A stretch of DNA of 64,000 nt from a bacterium (GTDB taxonomy: Bacteria; Bacillota; Clostridia; Lachnospirales; Lachnospiraceae). Positions within the stretch are counted from its first letter, which is position 1; the number at the start of each line of letters is the position of its first letter. The position numbers and the translations under genes are program-made. The notes beneath the pieces are model-generated. The model saw only the letters and a list, made by a program, of their open reading frames with translations, had not been told where the DNA came from and made no database searches. Below are positions 52,085 to 61,389 of the stretch, in pieces. The stretch lies in the NCBI GenBank assembly GCA_004562765.1, contig SFRL01000015.1, positions 5,862 through 69,861 of the forward strand. The letters run 5' to 3'.

Positions 52085-54856
52085 ATGGATAATGGGCATG
52101 AGAGACGTCGGGCAGTACATCTGATGATATTGATGTGCTATACGATCATGACGCTTGTTCTGACGGTGGAAACGTTTTTGCTGGGATGGGACAAGGGTGC
52201 GGTCGTATTGTTGATACTTGGAACCGTGTTGTGCTGGGTATTTCATATCACAAGAAAGATCCCCGGCGAGCAGCGGTTGTGGCTGTATGTGATCCTGTCA
52301 ATGCTGGCATTTTTCTTCTACGGTGTGCATGAAACCAGTCTGTATGATCTTGCACCGGTGATGATCATGGCGATCATTATGTTTTCCGCAACGGAAAAAT
52401 ACAGTATCATCCGGGTGTGCATATGTGTTTATTATCTGACGATGTGTTATACACTCACGGTTATTATTGGCAGTTCTATGGAGTATACGCCGCTTGTCGT
52501 GACGCGACTGATGCTTCATTTTCTGCTGGTTGCAGTGGCTGCCTATCTGGCAAAGATCAATATGCAGCGCAGAGCGGATGAAAGACGGGAGATGGAATGC
52601 AGAGTGGAAAGTCTGGAGGAGACAAACCGCCGGACGGAGAATTTTTTGACGAATGTTTCCCATGAGCTTCGGACGCCCATCAATGCTGTGACCGGTATCA
52701 CGGCAGTCATGCTCAAAAAGGAGGACTCTGCGGAAAAGAAGAAAGACATTCTGGCTGTGCAGCAGGCGGGGCAGCGCTTGTTCGGACAGATCGAAGATAT
52801 TCTGGATTATACGGAGATTGACACCGGCAGGATCTGCGTGGTGGAGGACAATTATATGATCTCTTCCATCGTCAATGATCTGGTCATGGGTGAACAGCGT
52901 GACAAGAAGGAACATTCGCCGGAATTGATCCTGGATGTGGATGCGAAGCTTCCCTCTGTGCTTCAGGGTGACGGAAGAAAGATCAAAAAGATCTTAAAGC
53001 ATCTCATCGGAAATGCGCTGAAATTTACAAAGACCGGCGGTGTCTATGTACATATTTACGGATTGAAAAAAGAGTACGGCATCAATCTGTTTATACGCGT
53101 GAGTGATACGGGTGAGGGTATTTCTGAGGAAAATATGAGCCGGATTATGGAGCGGTTTTATCAGTCCAGCGAGGGCGATAATCGAAAAGCCGGCGGTCTG
53201 GGGCTGGGACTTTCCATTGTACAGGGTATGGTGACGGCAATGGAAGGGTTTATGCAGATACACAGCGAGGTCGGCAAAGGTACAACGGTAGAAGTCTCCA
53301 TTCCGCAGAAGATCGTGGATGAGACGCCGGGCATGGTCGTGGAAAATAAGGAGAATTTATGCACGGCTTGCTATCTGCGCCCGGAGAAATATAAGTCTGC
53401 TGAGGTTCGCAACTATTACAATGAAACCATCAGTCATCTGGCGGTGGGACTGGAACTGGCCATGCACCGTGTGTTTAACTTGGAGGAACTGAAAAAGCTG
53501 ACTGCCATCTATCAGCTGACACATCTGTTGATCGGGAAAGAGGAATATGAGGAGGATACGGATTTTTTTGAGAAACTGGCAGTGCGCACACAGGTCGTAG
53601 TGGTTGCGGGGAGCGGTTTTGTGCCTGCGGAGGGCAGCAGGATCCTATTGATGAAAAAGCCGTTTTACAGCCTGCCGGTTGTCAATATTTTGAATGCAGG
53701 CAGCAATGAACAGCCACAGATGTGGGAAAATATGCGTATGATCTGTCCCGGTGTGCGTGTGCTGGTTGTGGATGACGAACCGATGAACCTGATGGTGGCA
53801 CGGGGCATTCTGAGTGATTACCGGATGGAGGTAGAGACGGCAGAGAGCGGTAGTGAAGCGATCGAGATCTGTGAAAAAGAGGATTTTGATCTGCTGTTTC
53901 TGGATCATATGATGCCGAAGATGGACGGTGTGGAAACGCTGCACCGCATCAGAAAATTGCTGGAGGAGACCAAACGGGATATTACGGCAATTGCGTTTAC
54001 GGCAAATGCAGTCAGTGGCGCCCGGGAGATGTTTTACCGGGAAGGCTTTGATGAGTTTATCTCAAAGCCCATCGAGACGCTGGAGCTGGAGCGCGTGCTC
54101 CGCAATGTGCTGCCGCAGACAAAGCTGGCCTATGTGTCGGCGCTGAAGCTGAAACAGCCGGCCGGGATCGCCCGACGGGAGGAGCAAAAAATGCCTCCGG
54201 AGGTGAGACAGATGGATGCTCCGTCTGACTGGCTGGGACGGTTGCGACAGGGCGGCGTGAACACGGCTGCCGGACTTCAGTATAGCCGTGAGGACGCGGC
54301 ATTTTACAGACAGGTAGTGGAAAAATTCATGGGAGATTATGAGAAGAATTGCAAAAAGCTCTCAGAATTTTACCGGGAAAAAGATATGGAAAATTACCGG
54401 ATCAGTGTGCATGCACTGAAGAGTACATCGAAGATGATCGGTGCGGATGTATTTTCCGGTAAAGCGAAAGCTGCGGAGGATGCGGCAAAAAATCTGGATA
54501 CTGCTTATCTGGATACGCATCACGGAGCGCTGCTGGATGCGTACGGGCAGTTGATAAACATGCTGAAAGCGGCATTGGAAGAGGATGCATCGACAGATGG
54601 ACAGGCGACGACGGGGACAGCCGTTTCGAAGGAGGAACTGTGTGGGGGACTGTCAGAGCTTGCCAATTGCTTAAAGACCTTCGAGGCAGACCGGGCGGAG
54701 GAAATTCTGAAGAAACTGTGTGATACGGTCTGCGACGAACAGGATGTATCAGAAATCCTGTCGGAGATCCGCTCGGATATTGATGACTTTGAGATGGATG
54801 CTGCGGAAAAAAAGGTGCAGGAGCTGATCCTGCAGTTGAAAGGTGGTGAGGCGTGA
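52085..54856 (+). CDS. Hybrid histidine kinase with receiver and HPt domain
   Basis: 923 residues. Membrane part with five or six helices (about 12-165), then HisKA with NVSHELRTPINAV near 190, and a HATPase with HLIGNALKFTK near 307 and GLGLGLSIVQGM near 380. A divergent receiver-like segment follows at about 420-550. The true receiver at about 557-680 is VLVVDDEPMNL with phosphoacceptor FLDHMMPKMDG, and an HPt domain has HALKSTSKMIG near 775. A C-terminal helical tail extends beyond. A full phosphorelay in one chain. Ends 1 base into the next gene. Confidence 0.92.
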   Translation: MDNGHERRRAVHLMILMCYTIMTLVLTVETFLLGWDKGAVVLLILGTVLCWVFHITRKIPGEQRLWLYVILSMLAFFFYGVHETSLYDLAPVMIMAIIMFSATEKYSIIRVCICVYYLTMCYTLTVIIGSSMEYTPLVVTRLMLHFLLVAVAAYLAKINMQRRADERREMECRVESLEETNRRTENFLTNVSHELRTPINAVTGITAVMLKKEDSAEKKKDILAVQQAGQRLFGQIEDILDYTEIDTGRICVVEDNYMISSIVNDLVMGEQRDKKEHSPELILDVDAKLPSVLQGDGRKIKKILKHLIGNALKFTKTGGVYVHIYGLKKEYGINLFIRVSDTGEGISEENMSRIMERFYQSSEGDNRKAGGLGLGLSIVQGMVTAMEGFMQIHSEVGKGTTVEVSIPQKIVDETPGMVVENKENLCTACYLRPEKYKSAEVRNYYNETISHLAVGLELAMHRVFNLEELKKLTAIYQLTHLLIGKEEYEEDTDFFEKLAVRTQVVVVAGSGFVPAEGSRILLMKKPFYSLPVVNILNAGSNEQPQMWENMRMICPGVRVLVVDDEPMNLMVARGILSDYRMEVETAESGSEAIEICEKEDFDLLFLDHMMPKMDGVETLHRIRKLLEETKRDITAIAFTANAVSGAREMFYREGFDEFISKPIETLELERVLRNVLPQTKLAYVSALKLKQPAGIARREEQKMPPEVRQMDAPSDWLGRLRQGGVNTAAGLQYSREDAAFYRQVVEKFMGDYEKNCKKLSEFYREKDMENYRISVHALKSTSKMIGADVFSGKAKAAEDAAKNLDTAYLDTHHGALLDAYGQLINMLKAALEEDASTDGQATTGTAVSKEELCGGLSELANCLKTFEADRAEEILKKLCDTVCDEQDVSEILSEIRSDIDDFEMDAAEKKVQELILQLKGGEA

Positions 54857-57528
54857 TGCATGAAAAGTGGGAAAAGCTGTTTCACAAATTGAATGCGCCG
54901 TCTCTGTCGCTGCAGGAGCGCCTGTTTCGTCTGATCATGACGATCGGACTGGCGGCTCTTGCCATCGGGATCGTCAGTGGTTTGGCGTTCGGCGAGGATT
55001 GGCTGAGCACGCTGGTACTCAGTGGTGCGTTTCTGGTATTTGGCGGGATCACGGTTGCATCCATTCGGATGCATAAAATACAGCTTGGTGCGACACTCAC
55101 AGGAATCCTGATCCTGTTTGTGGTGATGCCGTTCAATTTTTTCACAACAGGAGGAATCTATGGTGGAGCGCCCCTCTGGTTTTTGCTGGGAATCGTTTAT
55201 GTGTGCCTTCTGATCGAGAACAGGATCAAGATCGTAATGATCCTGTGCGGAGTGGCATGGGATGCGGCGTGTTATTATATTGCTTTTTATCACAGCGAAT
55301 ATGTGATCCCCCATACCGTGACCATGTCTTATTCGGATTCTTTTGTCAGCATGGTGACGGTAGCCGCGGTCATCTGTGGCATGATCGCCTTCCAGAACGC
55401 GATCTTCAAGGCGGAAAATGAACTTGTGAAGGAACAGAAAAAGGAGATCGAGGAATTAAACCGCATGCAGAACCGGTTTTTCTCCAGCATGAGTCATGAG
55501 ATCCGCACGCCGATCAATACGATCATTGGTCTCAATGAAATGATCCTGCGGGAAAATGTGTCCGATGAGGTGGCGAATGATGCGGCAAATATCCAGAGTG
55601 CCGGTGAGATGCTGTTGGCGTTGGTCAACGATATCCTTGATATGTCAAAGCTTGAGTCCGGCAGGATGGATATCGTGTCGACAGTTTATGATGTCGGAGC
55701 CATGCTCTCTGATCTGGTAGGTATGATCTGGATACGTGCGCAGGAAAAGGGGTTGAGCTTCCATGTGGATGTCGATCAGTCGATACCGGCGCAGCTCTTC
55801 GGTGATGAGGTGCGCATCAAGCAGATTCTGATCAATATGCTGAACAATGCGGTAAAATATACATCGGAGGGATCGGTCACGCTCTCTATACAGAAGGGCA
55901 GGATCACGGATGACATGGTAGAGATCATCTATTCCGTGACGGATACCGGCATGGGAATCAAAAAGGAGAATCTTCCGTATCTCTTCCAGGCGTTCAAGCG
56001 CGTGGATGAGGAACAGAACCGTTATATTGAAGGCACCGGTCTTGGTCTTTCTATCGTTAAGCAGCTGGTAGAGCTGATGGATGGAGAGGTTTCTGTCAAC
56101 AGTGTATATCGCAAAGGCTCTACATTTGTTGTGCGCCTGCCGCAAAAGCCGGTATCCGGTACACCGATCGGAGAACTGGATCTGGAGGCGCGCCACGCGA
56201 TGAACCACAGCAGGCATTATCGTCAGACCTTTGAGGCGCCGAATGCACATGTGCTGATCGTCGATGACAATGAGACGAACCTGATGGTTGCGGAAAAGCT
56301 GCTGCGTGATACAAAAATGCAGATAGATACAGCAACAAGTGCAATGCAATGCCTGAAGATGACATTTGAAAAGCGTTATGATGTGATCCTCATGGATCAT
56401 TTAATGCCTGAGATGGACGGTATTACCTGTCTGCATGAGCTGCGCGCACAAAACGGAGGTTTAAATCAGAACGTTCCGGTCGTAGTGCTCACCGCGAATG
56501 CGGGCAGTGAGAACCAGGAAATGTACCGGCGGGAGGGCTTTGACGGCTATCTGCTCAAGCCGGTGACCGGTATTCGCCTGGAACTGGAGCTTTTGCGCCA
56601 TCTGCCGCGGGAGCTTGTGAGTCTGACCGGGGAAGGCGATACGGTTGGCGTCACTGAAAATGCAGTGACACGCCATCAGAGCCGCAGACCGATGATGATC
56701 TCTACGGACAGTGTATGCGATCTGCCGGAAGAGATGCTGCGGAGCAGGCGGATCGCAGTCATACCATACCGGGTCTGCACGCAGGGCGGCGAGTTTTTGG
56801 ACGGCATCGAGACGGATTCCGACGGTGTGCTGGCGTATCTGGCGTCAGGTGACAAGCAGATCCGTTCCGCTGCCCCTCAGGTAACGGATTATGAAGAATT
56901 TTTTGCAGAGCAGTTGACAAAGGCGCAGTATGTTGTACATATCTCGGTGGCAAGGTATGCCAGCCACGGTTATGATCATGCGATGGAGGCTGCGAAAAAC
57001 TTTGATAATGTGATCGTGCTTGATTCCGGACATCTGTCCAGTGGCACGGGACTGCTTGTTCTCAGGGCAGCGGAATATGCGGCTGCAGATATGACACCGG
57101 AGGCTATCGTGGAGGCATTAAAGGCAGATCAGGCGAAAGTCTGCACGAGCTTTGTTGTGGACAGCATGAAGTATCTGGCGCGTATGGGACGTGTTTCGGG
57201 CAGGATGGAAACGCTGTGCAAGGTGCTGATGCTGCATCCGGTCATCACGATGCGCCGAAGCCAGCTCAGAGTGGGAAATATCTGCATTGGGACCCGCGCC
57301 CATACATGGAGATGGTATATTTTCTGGGCACTTTCCGGAAAGCGAAATGTTGACCGGAGCCTGCTCTTTATCACGTATGCGGGATTGAACAGTCAGGAAC
57401 TGGAGGGAATCGAGGCAAAGGTGCGGGAAACCATGGATTTTGATAAGATCATTTTGCAGAAATGTTCACCTGCGATCCTGACCAACTGCGGTCCCGGCAG
57501 TTTTGGACTGCTTTACATGAAACGCTGA
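54856..57528 (+). CDS. Hybrid histidine kinase-receiver-DegV fusion
   Basis: 890 residues. Membrane domain of about six helices (25-185), then HisKA SMSHEIRTPINTI near 213, and HATPase NMLNNAVKYT near 327 with GTGLGLSIVKQL near 395. The receiver at about 463-590 reads VLIVDDNETNL and VILMDHLMPEMDG. From about 613 to the end there is a complete DegV-family domain: ISTDSVCDLPEEM, IRSAAPQVTDYEEFF, VLDSGHLSSGTGLLVL, YLARMGRVSGRM, ILTNCGPGSFGLLY. DegV proteins bind fatty acids, so lipid sensing or phosphorylation-linked fatty-acid handling is inferred. The start overlaps the previous stop (GTGATG). Confidence 0.9.
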   Translation: MHEKWEKLFHKLNAPSLSLQERLFRLIMTIGLAALAIGIVSGLAFGEDWLSTLVLSGAFLVFGGITVASIRMHKIQLGATLTGILILFVVMPFNFFTTGGIYGGAPLWFLLGIVYVCLLIENRIKIVMILCGVAWDAACYYIAFYHSEYVIPHTVTMSYSDSFVSMVTVAAVICGMIAFQNAIFKAENELVKEQKKEIEELNRMQNRFFSSMSHEIRTPINTIIGLNEMILRENVSDEVANDAANIQSAGEMLLALVNDILDMSKLESGRMDIVSTVYDVGAMLSDLVGMIWIRAQEKGLSFHVDVDQSIPAQLFGDEVRIKQILINMLNNAVKYTSEGSVTLSIQKGRITDDMVEIIYSVTDTGMGIKKENLPYLFQAFKRVDEEQNRYIEGTGLGLSIVKQLVELMDGEVSVNSVYRKGSTFVVRLPQKPVSGTPIGELDLEARHAMNHSRHYRQTFEAPNAHVLIVDDNETNLMVAEKLLRDTKMQIDTATSAMQCLKMTFEKRYDVILMDHLMPEMDGITCLHELRAQNGGLNQNVPVVVLTANAGSENQEMYRREGFDGYLLKPVTGIRLELELLRHLPRELVSLTGEGDTVGVTENAVTRHQSRRPMMISTDSVCDLPEEMLRSRRIAVIPYRVCTQGGEFLDGIETDSDGVLAYLASGDKQIRSAAPQVTDYEEFFAEQLTKAQYVVHISVARYASHGYDHAMEAAKNFDNVIVLDSGHLSSGTGLLVLRAAEYAAADMTPEAIVEALKADQAKVCTSFVVDSMKYLARMGRVSGRMETLCKVLMLHPVITMRRSQLRVGNICIGTRAHTWRWYIFWALSGKRNVDRSLLFITYAGLNSQELEGIEAKVRETMDFDKIILQKCSPAILTNCGPGSFGLLYMKR

Positions 57529-57533
57529 ATTGG

Positions 57534-57575
57534 GGACGTTTCTTTTGCCACGGGAAGCGCCCATTGTCATGAAGA
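57534..57575 (+). repeat. REP-like repeat, copy 1
   Basis: GGGGACGTTTCTTTTGCCAC, followed by GGGAAGCGCCC and TTGTCA, closely matches copy 2 at 58778. It belongs to the family associated with the transposase at 59110. Confidence 0.65.
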
Positions 57576-57599
57576 TAAGAGATGTTATAACCGAGAGTA

Positions 57600-57640
57600 C
57601 CCCAGTGAAACAATAATCTGTCTCACTGGGGCACTTATTT
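57600..57640. terminator. Two-way terminator between the kinase operon and ychF
   Basis: Perfect 9-bp stem CCCCAGTGA/TCACTGGGG with a 14-base loop, between convergent genes. Confidence 0.7.
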
Positions 57641-57665
57641 TCATGGATAATATATCAGATATAAT

Positions 57666-58766
57666 TTATACATTAAAACGGAACAGGATCACATCGCCGT
57701 CTTTTACTACATACTCTTTACCTTCCATGCCGACAATTCCCTTTTCTCTTGCTGCCGCAAGACTTCCATTGTCAAGCAGATCCTGATAATTGACTACCTC
57801 TGCCTTGATAAAGCCGCGCTCGAAATCCGTGTGGATCTTTCCGGCTGCCTGCGGTGCCTTCGTACCCTTTTTGATCGTCCATGCACGGCACTCGTCCTCA
57901 CCTGCCGTCAGGAAGCTGATCAGTCCCAGCAGGCTATAGCTTGCTGCCACCAGCTTGTCAAGACCGCTGGATGTCACTCCAAGATCGGCAAGAAATTCTT
58001 CCTTTTCTTCGTCAGAGAGTTCTGCCAGCTCCTGCTCGATCTGCGCGCAGATCACGAACACCTCCGCATTCTCTGCTTTCGCCATCTCGCGCACCCTTGC
58101 CACGTGCGGATTGGAAGCACCGTCATCCGCCAGATCATTCTCGTCCACATTGGCGGCGTAGATGGTCGGTTTTGCAGTCAGCAGATTGTAGGATGCAAAC
58201 CATGCCTGCTTATCCTCATCATCCGGAACCTCAAAGGTACGCGCCATCTGATTGCTCTCCAGATGCTCTTTGACTGCCTCCAGAAGTTCCATCTCCTTTG
58301 CCAGAGTTTTGTCCATACGAGCCTGCTTTGCGACCTTCGCGATCCTGCGCTCCAGAATCTCCAGATCCGAAAAGATCAGCTCAAGATTGATGGTTTCGAT
58401 ATCTCTGGCAGGGTCTACGGAACCGTCTACATGAATGATATTGCTGTTTTCAAAGCAGCGTACCACATGTACGATGGCATCCACCTCGCGGATATTTGCG
58501 AGAAACTGGTTGCCAAGACCCTCTCCTTTGCTGGCACCTTTGACAAGTCCTGCAATGTCTACAAACTCGATGACCGCCGGGGTCACCTTCTTTGTGTGGT
58601 AAAGCTCGCCGAGCTTTACAATACGTTCATCCGGCACTGCCACGATACCTACGTTCGGGTCGATGGTACAGAACGGATAATTTGCACTCTCTGCACCTGC
58701 CTTTGTCAGTGAATTAAATAATGTACTTTTTCCCACATTGGGAAGTCCTACGATTCCTAGTTTCAT
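57666..58766 (-). CDS. ychF: Redox-/ribosome-associated P-loop ATPase YchF
   Basis: 366 residues. OBG-family protein that prefers ATP and binds ribosomes. G1 GLPNVGKSTLFN near 7, G3 DIAGLVKGASKGEGLGNQFL near 70, then a coiled coil at about 130-190. The C-terminal TGS domain (RAWTIKKGTKAPQAAGKIHTDFERGFI) is present. Start at MKLGIVG after GGGAGG; the 17 upstream codons run into a REP-like repeat. Highly conserved, normal length. Confidence 0.96.
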   Translation of the reverse strand: MKLGIVGLPNVGKSTLFNSLTKAGAESANYPFCTIDPNVGIVAVPDERIVKLGELYHTKKVTPAVIEFVDIAGLVKGASKGEGLGNQFLANIREVDAIVHVVRCFENSNIIHVDGSVDPARDIETINLELIFSDLEILERRIAKVAKQARMDKTLAKEMELLEAVKEHLESNQMARTFEVPDDEDKQAWFASYNLLTAKPTIYAANVDENDLADDGASNPHVARVREMAKAENAEVFVICAQIEQELAELSDEEKEEFLADLGVTSSGLDKLVAASYSLLGLISFLTAGEDECRAWTIKKGTKAPQAAGKIHTDFERGFIKAEVVNYQDLLDNGSLAAAREKGIVGMEGKEYVVKDGDVILFRFNV

Positions 58767-59103
58767 ATATCCTCCCTTGGGGACGTTTCTTCTGCCATGC
58801 AGAGCGCCTTTTGTCACGACATCTTTCCTTGACGACTCTTCTTTGCATAATAAATCTTCTTACATAATACGCGTGGCGGAATACATCCCAAAAAATCATA
58901 AAAGAATGCGACGTGTAAATGCTACCACATAAATAAAAAAAACTCAATATTTGCTATTTACTTTTCTGAAAAATGATATATGATAATTACAATATCTTCT
59001 ATGAAAACAATTCTTAAACGATAGCATTGTCTTTGTTTCAATCACGATATTTCAACAATTTTACCACATGAACACAAAAACACGCATATACAGGAGGAAT
59101 TTA
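58767..59103. other. AT-rich intergenic region with a REP-like repeat (copy 2)
   Basis: The left end holds GGGGACGTTTCTTCTGCCAT with AGCGCC and TTGTCA (58778-58820), the partner of the copy at 57534; the two bracket ychF in the same orientation. The rest is AT-rich with no gene seen, and leads to the transposase ribosome-binding site AGGAGG near 59092. Confidence 0.55.
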
Positions 59104-59109
59104 TTGCTT

Positions 59110-59886
59110 ATGCCCAGACATTCACGGAAAAAATCCAGCACGCAAACTTACCATGTTGTAATCAAAGGTGCAGACAGGCAACTGCTGTTTGAAGAACAAC
59201 AGGATTTCGAAAAATATTTAGAAATCATCGAATATTACAAGGAACAATGTCAATTTGATCTATATGCATATTGTCTCATGTCAAATCACGTTCATCTATT
59301 GATTCATCACACATCGGATTTTTCTCTCGAGACCATTTTTCGACGTATTAATACTTCTTATGCGGGTTGGTTCAATATGAAATATAATCGCACTGGCTTT
59401 GTTCAGGACGGGCGCTATTTCAGCGAGCCGGTTGAATCAGAACGAGATCTGCTCACCGTTGTAAAATATATTCATTTTAATCCGACGAAAGCTGGGATGG
59501 AGGAAGCGCCTGGTGCCTCGTATCCATGGAGCAGTTTCTATGACTATCGGGATCAGTTTAACGGATTAACTGACATATCTCTTGTTTTGGACATCGTAGG
59601 TGGAACGGAACATTTTCAGGTGTTACATACAACCGGTTCGGACGATAAATGCCTGGATATCGATCAGTTTCGAAAAAGATTACCGGATGATGTTGCCAAA
59701 GATATCATTTATCAGATAAGTAAATGCAGCAGTTCGACAGAATTTCAAAAGCTTTCCTTGGAAGCACGTAATCAATACATTGCGCTCATCCATGAAAAAG
59801 GTGTTTCAATCAGACAGTTGAACCGACTCTCCGGTATACCACGTGGTGTTATCGAAAGAGTATTAGCAAAACATCGTACGATTTAA
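59110..59886 (+). mobile_element. REP-associated tyrosine transposase (RAYT, Y1/HUH type)
   Basis: 258 residues. Single-strand DNA transposase family linked to REP repeats. HUH motif in SNHVHLLIH near 62; catalytic Tyr in VVKYIHFNPTKAGM near 120; SHYHVVIKGAD-like N-terminal strand (TYHVVIKGADRQLLF). The C-terminal third (LNRLSGIPRGVIERVL) is an HTH that probably reads DNA. RAYTs are usually single-copy domesticated genes. Start at ATG 59110; TTG 59104 fits AGGAGG better. Repeats of one family flank it on both sides. Confidence 0.9.
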
Positions 59887-59971
59887 TCTTTGTGTTTTGT
59901 TTGTATTTTGCTGGATGGTCCATTCTTGCGTAAATCTTGTCAGGTAATTGCATTAGGCGTTCAGGTTGTGG

Positions 59972-60034
59972 CGTGGCAGAAGAATCGTCCCTGCAACGTA
60001 CCCCGCGTAGCGTGGCAGAAGAACCGTCCCCACG
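59972..60034 (-). repeat. Two REP-like repeats in tandem, copies 3 and 4
   Basis: GGCGTGGCAGAAGAATCGTCCC and GCGTGGCAGAAGAACCGTCC are adjacent copies, in the opposite orientation to copies 1 and 2. The second carries CGTGG/CCACG ends that can pair. They lie 90 bases after the transposase gene. Confidence 0.7.
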
Positions 60035-60079
60035 GCAGCTGCATATAATATAAAAAGAGATTGCGGGAGCGGGTATCGG

Positions 60080-60334
60080 ATGCGTTTATGTGAGCTGGAG
60101 GACAAGGAGGTCATCAACGTTGCGGATGGCAGATCGCTGGGATGCGTGATGGATCTGGAATTCGACCCGAAGTGCGGACAGATCGAGGCGCTGATCGTGC
60201 CGGGGCCCGGAAAGTGTTTCGGACTGTTCGGCAGAGAGTTTGAACTGATCATCCCGTGGAAGTGTATCTGTCGCATCGGACCGGATACCGTGCTCGTGGA
60301 GATCGATATAGATAAATGCAAGCATAAAGGCTGA
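60080..60334 (+). CDS. YlmC/YmxH-family sporulation protein (PRC-barrel)
   Basis: 84-residue small beta-barrel. The family pattern is complete: MRLCELEDKEVINVADGRSLG, then DLEFDPKCGQIEALIVPG and LIIPWKCICRIGPDTVLV. These genes are found in spore formers and are induced in sporulation; the molecular role is not settled. Supports a spore-forming host. Followed by nrdR, which has its own promoter. Confidence 0.88.
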   Translation: MRLCELEDKEVINVADGRSLGCVMDLEFDPKCGQIEALIVPGPGKCFGLFGREFELIIPWKCICRIGPDTVLVEIDIDKCKHKG

Positions 60335-60351
60335 AGGAATGCTGAAAACGT

Positions 60352-60380
60352 TTGACTTTTTTTGCCAAAATTCCTATAAT
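60352..60380 (+). promoter_or_regulatory. Promoter of nrdR
   Basis: TTGACT (60352-60357), 17-base spacer, perfect TATAAT (60375-60380), 34 bases before the ATG. Confidence 0.8.
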
Positions 60381-60413
60381 CATACTAAGAATAGGACTTA
60401 TGGGAGGTAGCAT

Positions 60414-60863
60414 ATGAAGTGTCCGTACTGCAGCAGTGAAAATACAAGAGTGATCGATTCCAGACCGGCGGATGACAACAATTCGATCCGCAGACGCCGT
60501 CTGTGTGACGAGTGTGGGAAGCGTTTTACCACTTATGAAAAAGTAGAGACGATTCCGTTGATCATCGTAAAGAAAGATAATAACCGGGAACAGTATGACC
60601 GCTCGAAGATTGAGGCAGGTGTGCTGCGCGCATGCCATAAGCTGCCGATTTCCGTTGCACAGATGAATCAGCTGATCGATGATGTGGAGACGGAGATATT
60701 TAACCGTGAGGAGAAAGAGATCCCCAGCATTGTGATCGGAGAGCTGATCATGGATAAGCTGAAGGATCTGAATGCGGTTGCCTATGTGCGTTTCGCGTCC
60801 GTATACCGGGAGTTTAAGGATGTCGAGACATTTATGAATGAGCTGAAAAAAATGTTAGTATAA
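60414..60863 (+). CDS. nrdR: Transcriptional repressor NrdR
   Basis: 149 residues. Zinc ribbon at 1-35 (MKCPYCSSENTRVIDSR, RLCDECGKRF) and an ATP-cone at about 48-135 that senses dATP/ATP (VKKDNNREQYDRSKIEAGVLRA split). Represses ribonucleotide reductase genes elsewhere in the genome. Good GGGAGG site. Confidence 0.96.
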   Translation: MKCPYCSSENTRVIDSRPADDNNSIRRRRLCDECGKRFTTYEKVETIPLIIVKKDNNREQYDRSKIEAGVLRACHKLPISVAQMNQLIDDVETEIFNREEKEIPSIVIGELIMDKLKDLNAVAYVRFASVYREFKDVETFMNELKKMLV

Positions 60864-60876
60864 TTTAGCTGAGGGG

Positions 60877-60903
60877 TTAAGTATCCGAAAACTGTTCCGA
60901 TAT
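60877..60903 (+). promoter_or_regulatory. Sigma-28 (SigD/FliA)-like promoter
   Basis: TTAA (60877-60880), 16 bases, CCGATAT (60897-60903), close to the motility sigma consensus TAAA-N15-CCGATAT. An overlapping TATAAT at 60901 without a good -35 is the alternative. It lies 61 bases before the next gene. Confidence 0.5.
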
Positions 60904-60963
60904 AATTAACACACAGAAAGAAAGAGGATTGTGACTTTATAGAACAGTCACGAGGTAGATGCA

Positions 60964-61368
60964 ATGAATATTTCAGGTATTGGATCATATTCCGGCAACT
61001 ACAATTCCATAAAGATCAACAGTCTCATCAATCAGCAGGCATCCAAGGCTGATTCCGGTGCGCAGACACAGGCAGTGCGAAGCGAGGATTCCGCGCTCCG
61101 CCAGCAGGAACAGCAGAGGATCCGCGCAAATCAGAATTTTAATTCTGCGGATTATGCAAAACAGTTTACACCCGGAAAGACCTATGAGATGAAGGGTGCC
61201 GACAGCGATCTTGCTTCTCTGGATGAGAGCAGAAGCACCACAAATTCCCAGAAGTCCCAGATCATGCAGCAGTATCAGCTGTTCATGGGTGAGACCCAGG
61301 CGCAGGGCGTAAATCAGACAGCAATGAATACACAGGCAGTCCGCGGTGTAGAGAACTTCGCTTTTTAA
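60964..61368 (+). CDS. Conserved-looking polar protein, unknown
   Basis: 134 residues, rich in Gln, Ser, Ala and Asn, no Cys, no signal peptide or membrane helix. N-terminus MNISGIGSYSGNYNSI is glycine/tyrosine-rich, the middle is helical (ALRQQEQQRIRANQN), and the C-terminus is VRGVENFAF. The composition is like that of flagellar or exported low-complexity proteins. Together with the sigma-28-like promoter this suggests a motility-linked gene, which is inference only. It has its own terminator. Confidence 0.65.
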   Translation: MNISGIGSYSGNYNSIKINSLINQQASKADSGAQTQAVRSEDSALRQQEQQRIRANQNFNSADYAKQFTPGKTYEMKGADSDLASLDESRSTTNSQKSQIMQQYQLFMGETQAQGVNQTAMNTQAVRGVENFAF

Positions 61369-61389
61369 CAGATTTTATATATTCAGATC

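Noticed and set aside
57831..58712. Plus-strand frame of 293 codons opposite ychF
   Set aside because: Antisense to a highly conserved gene; no family resemblance.
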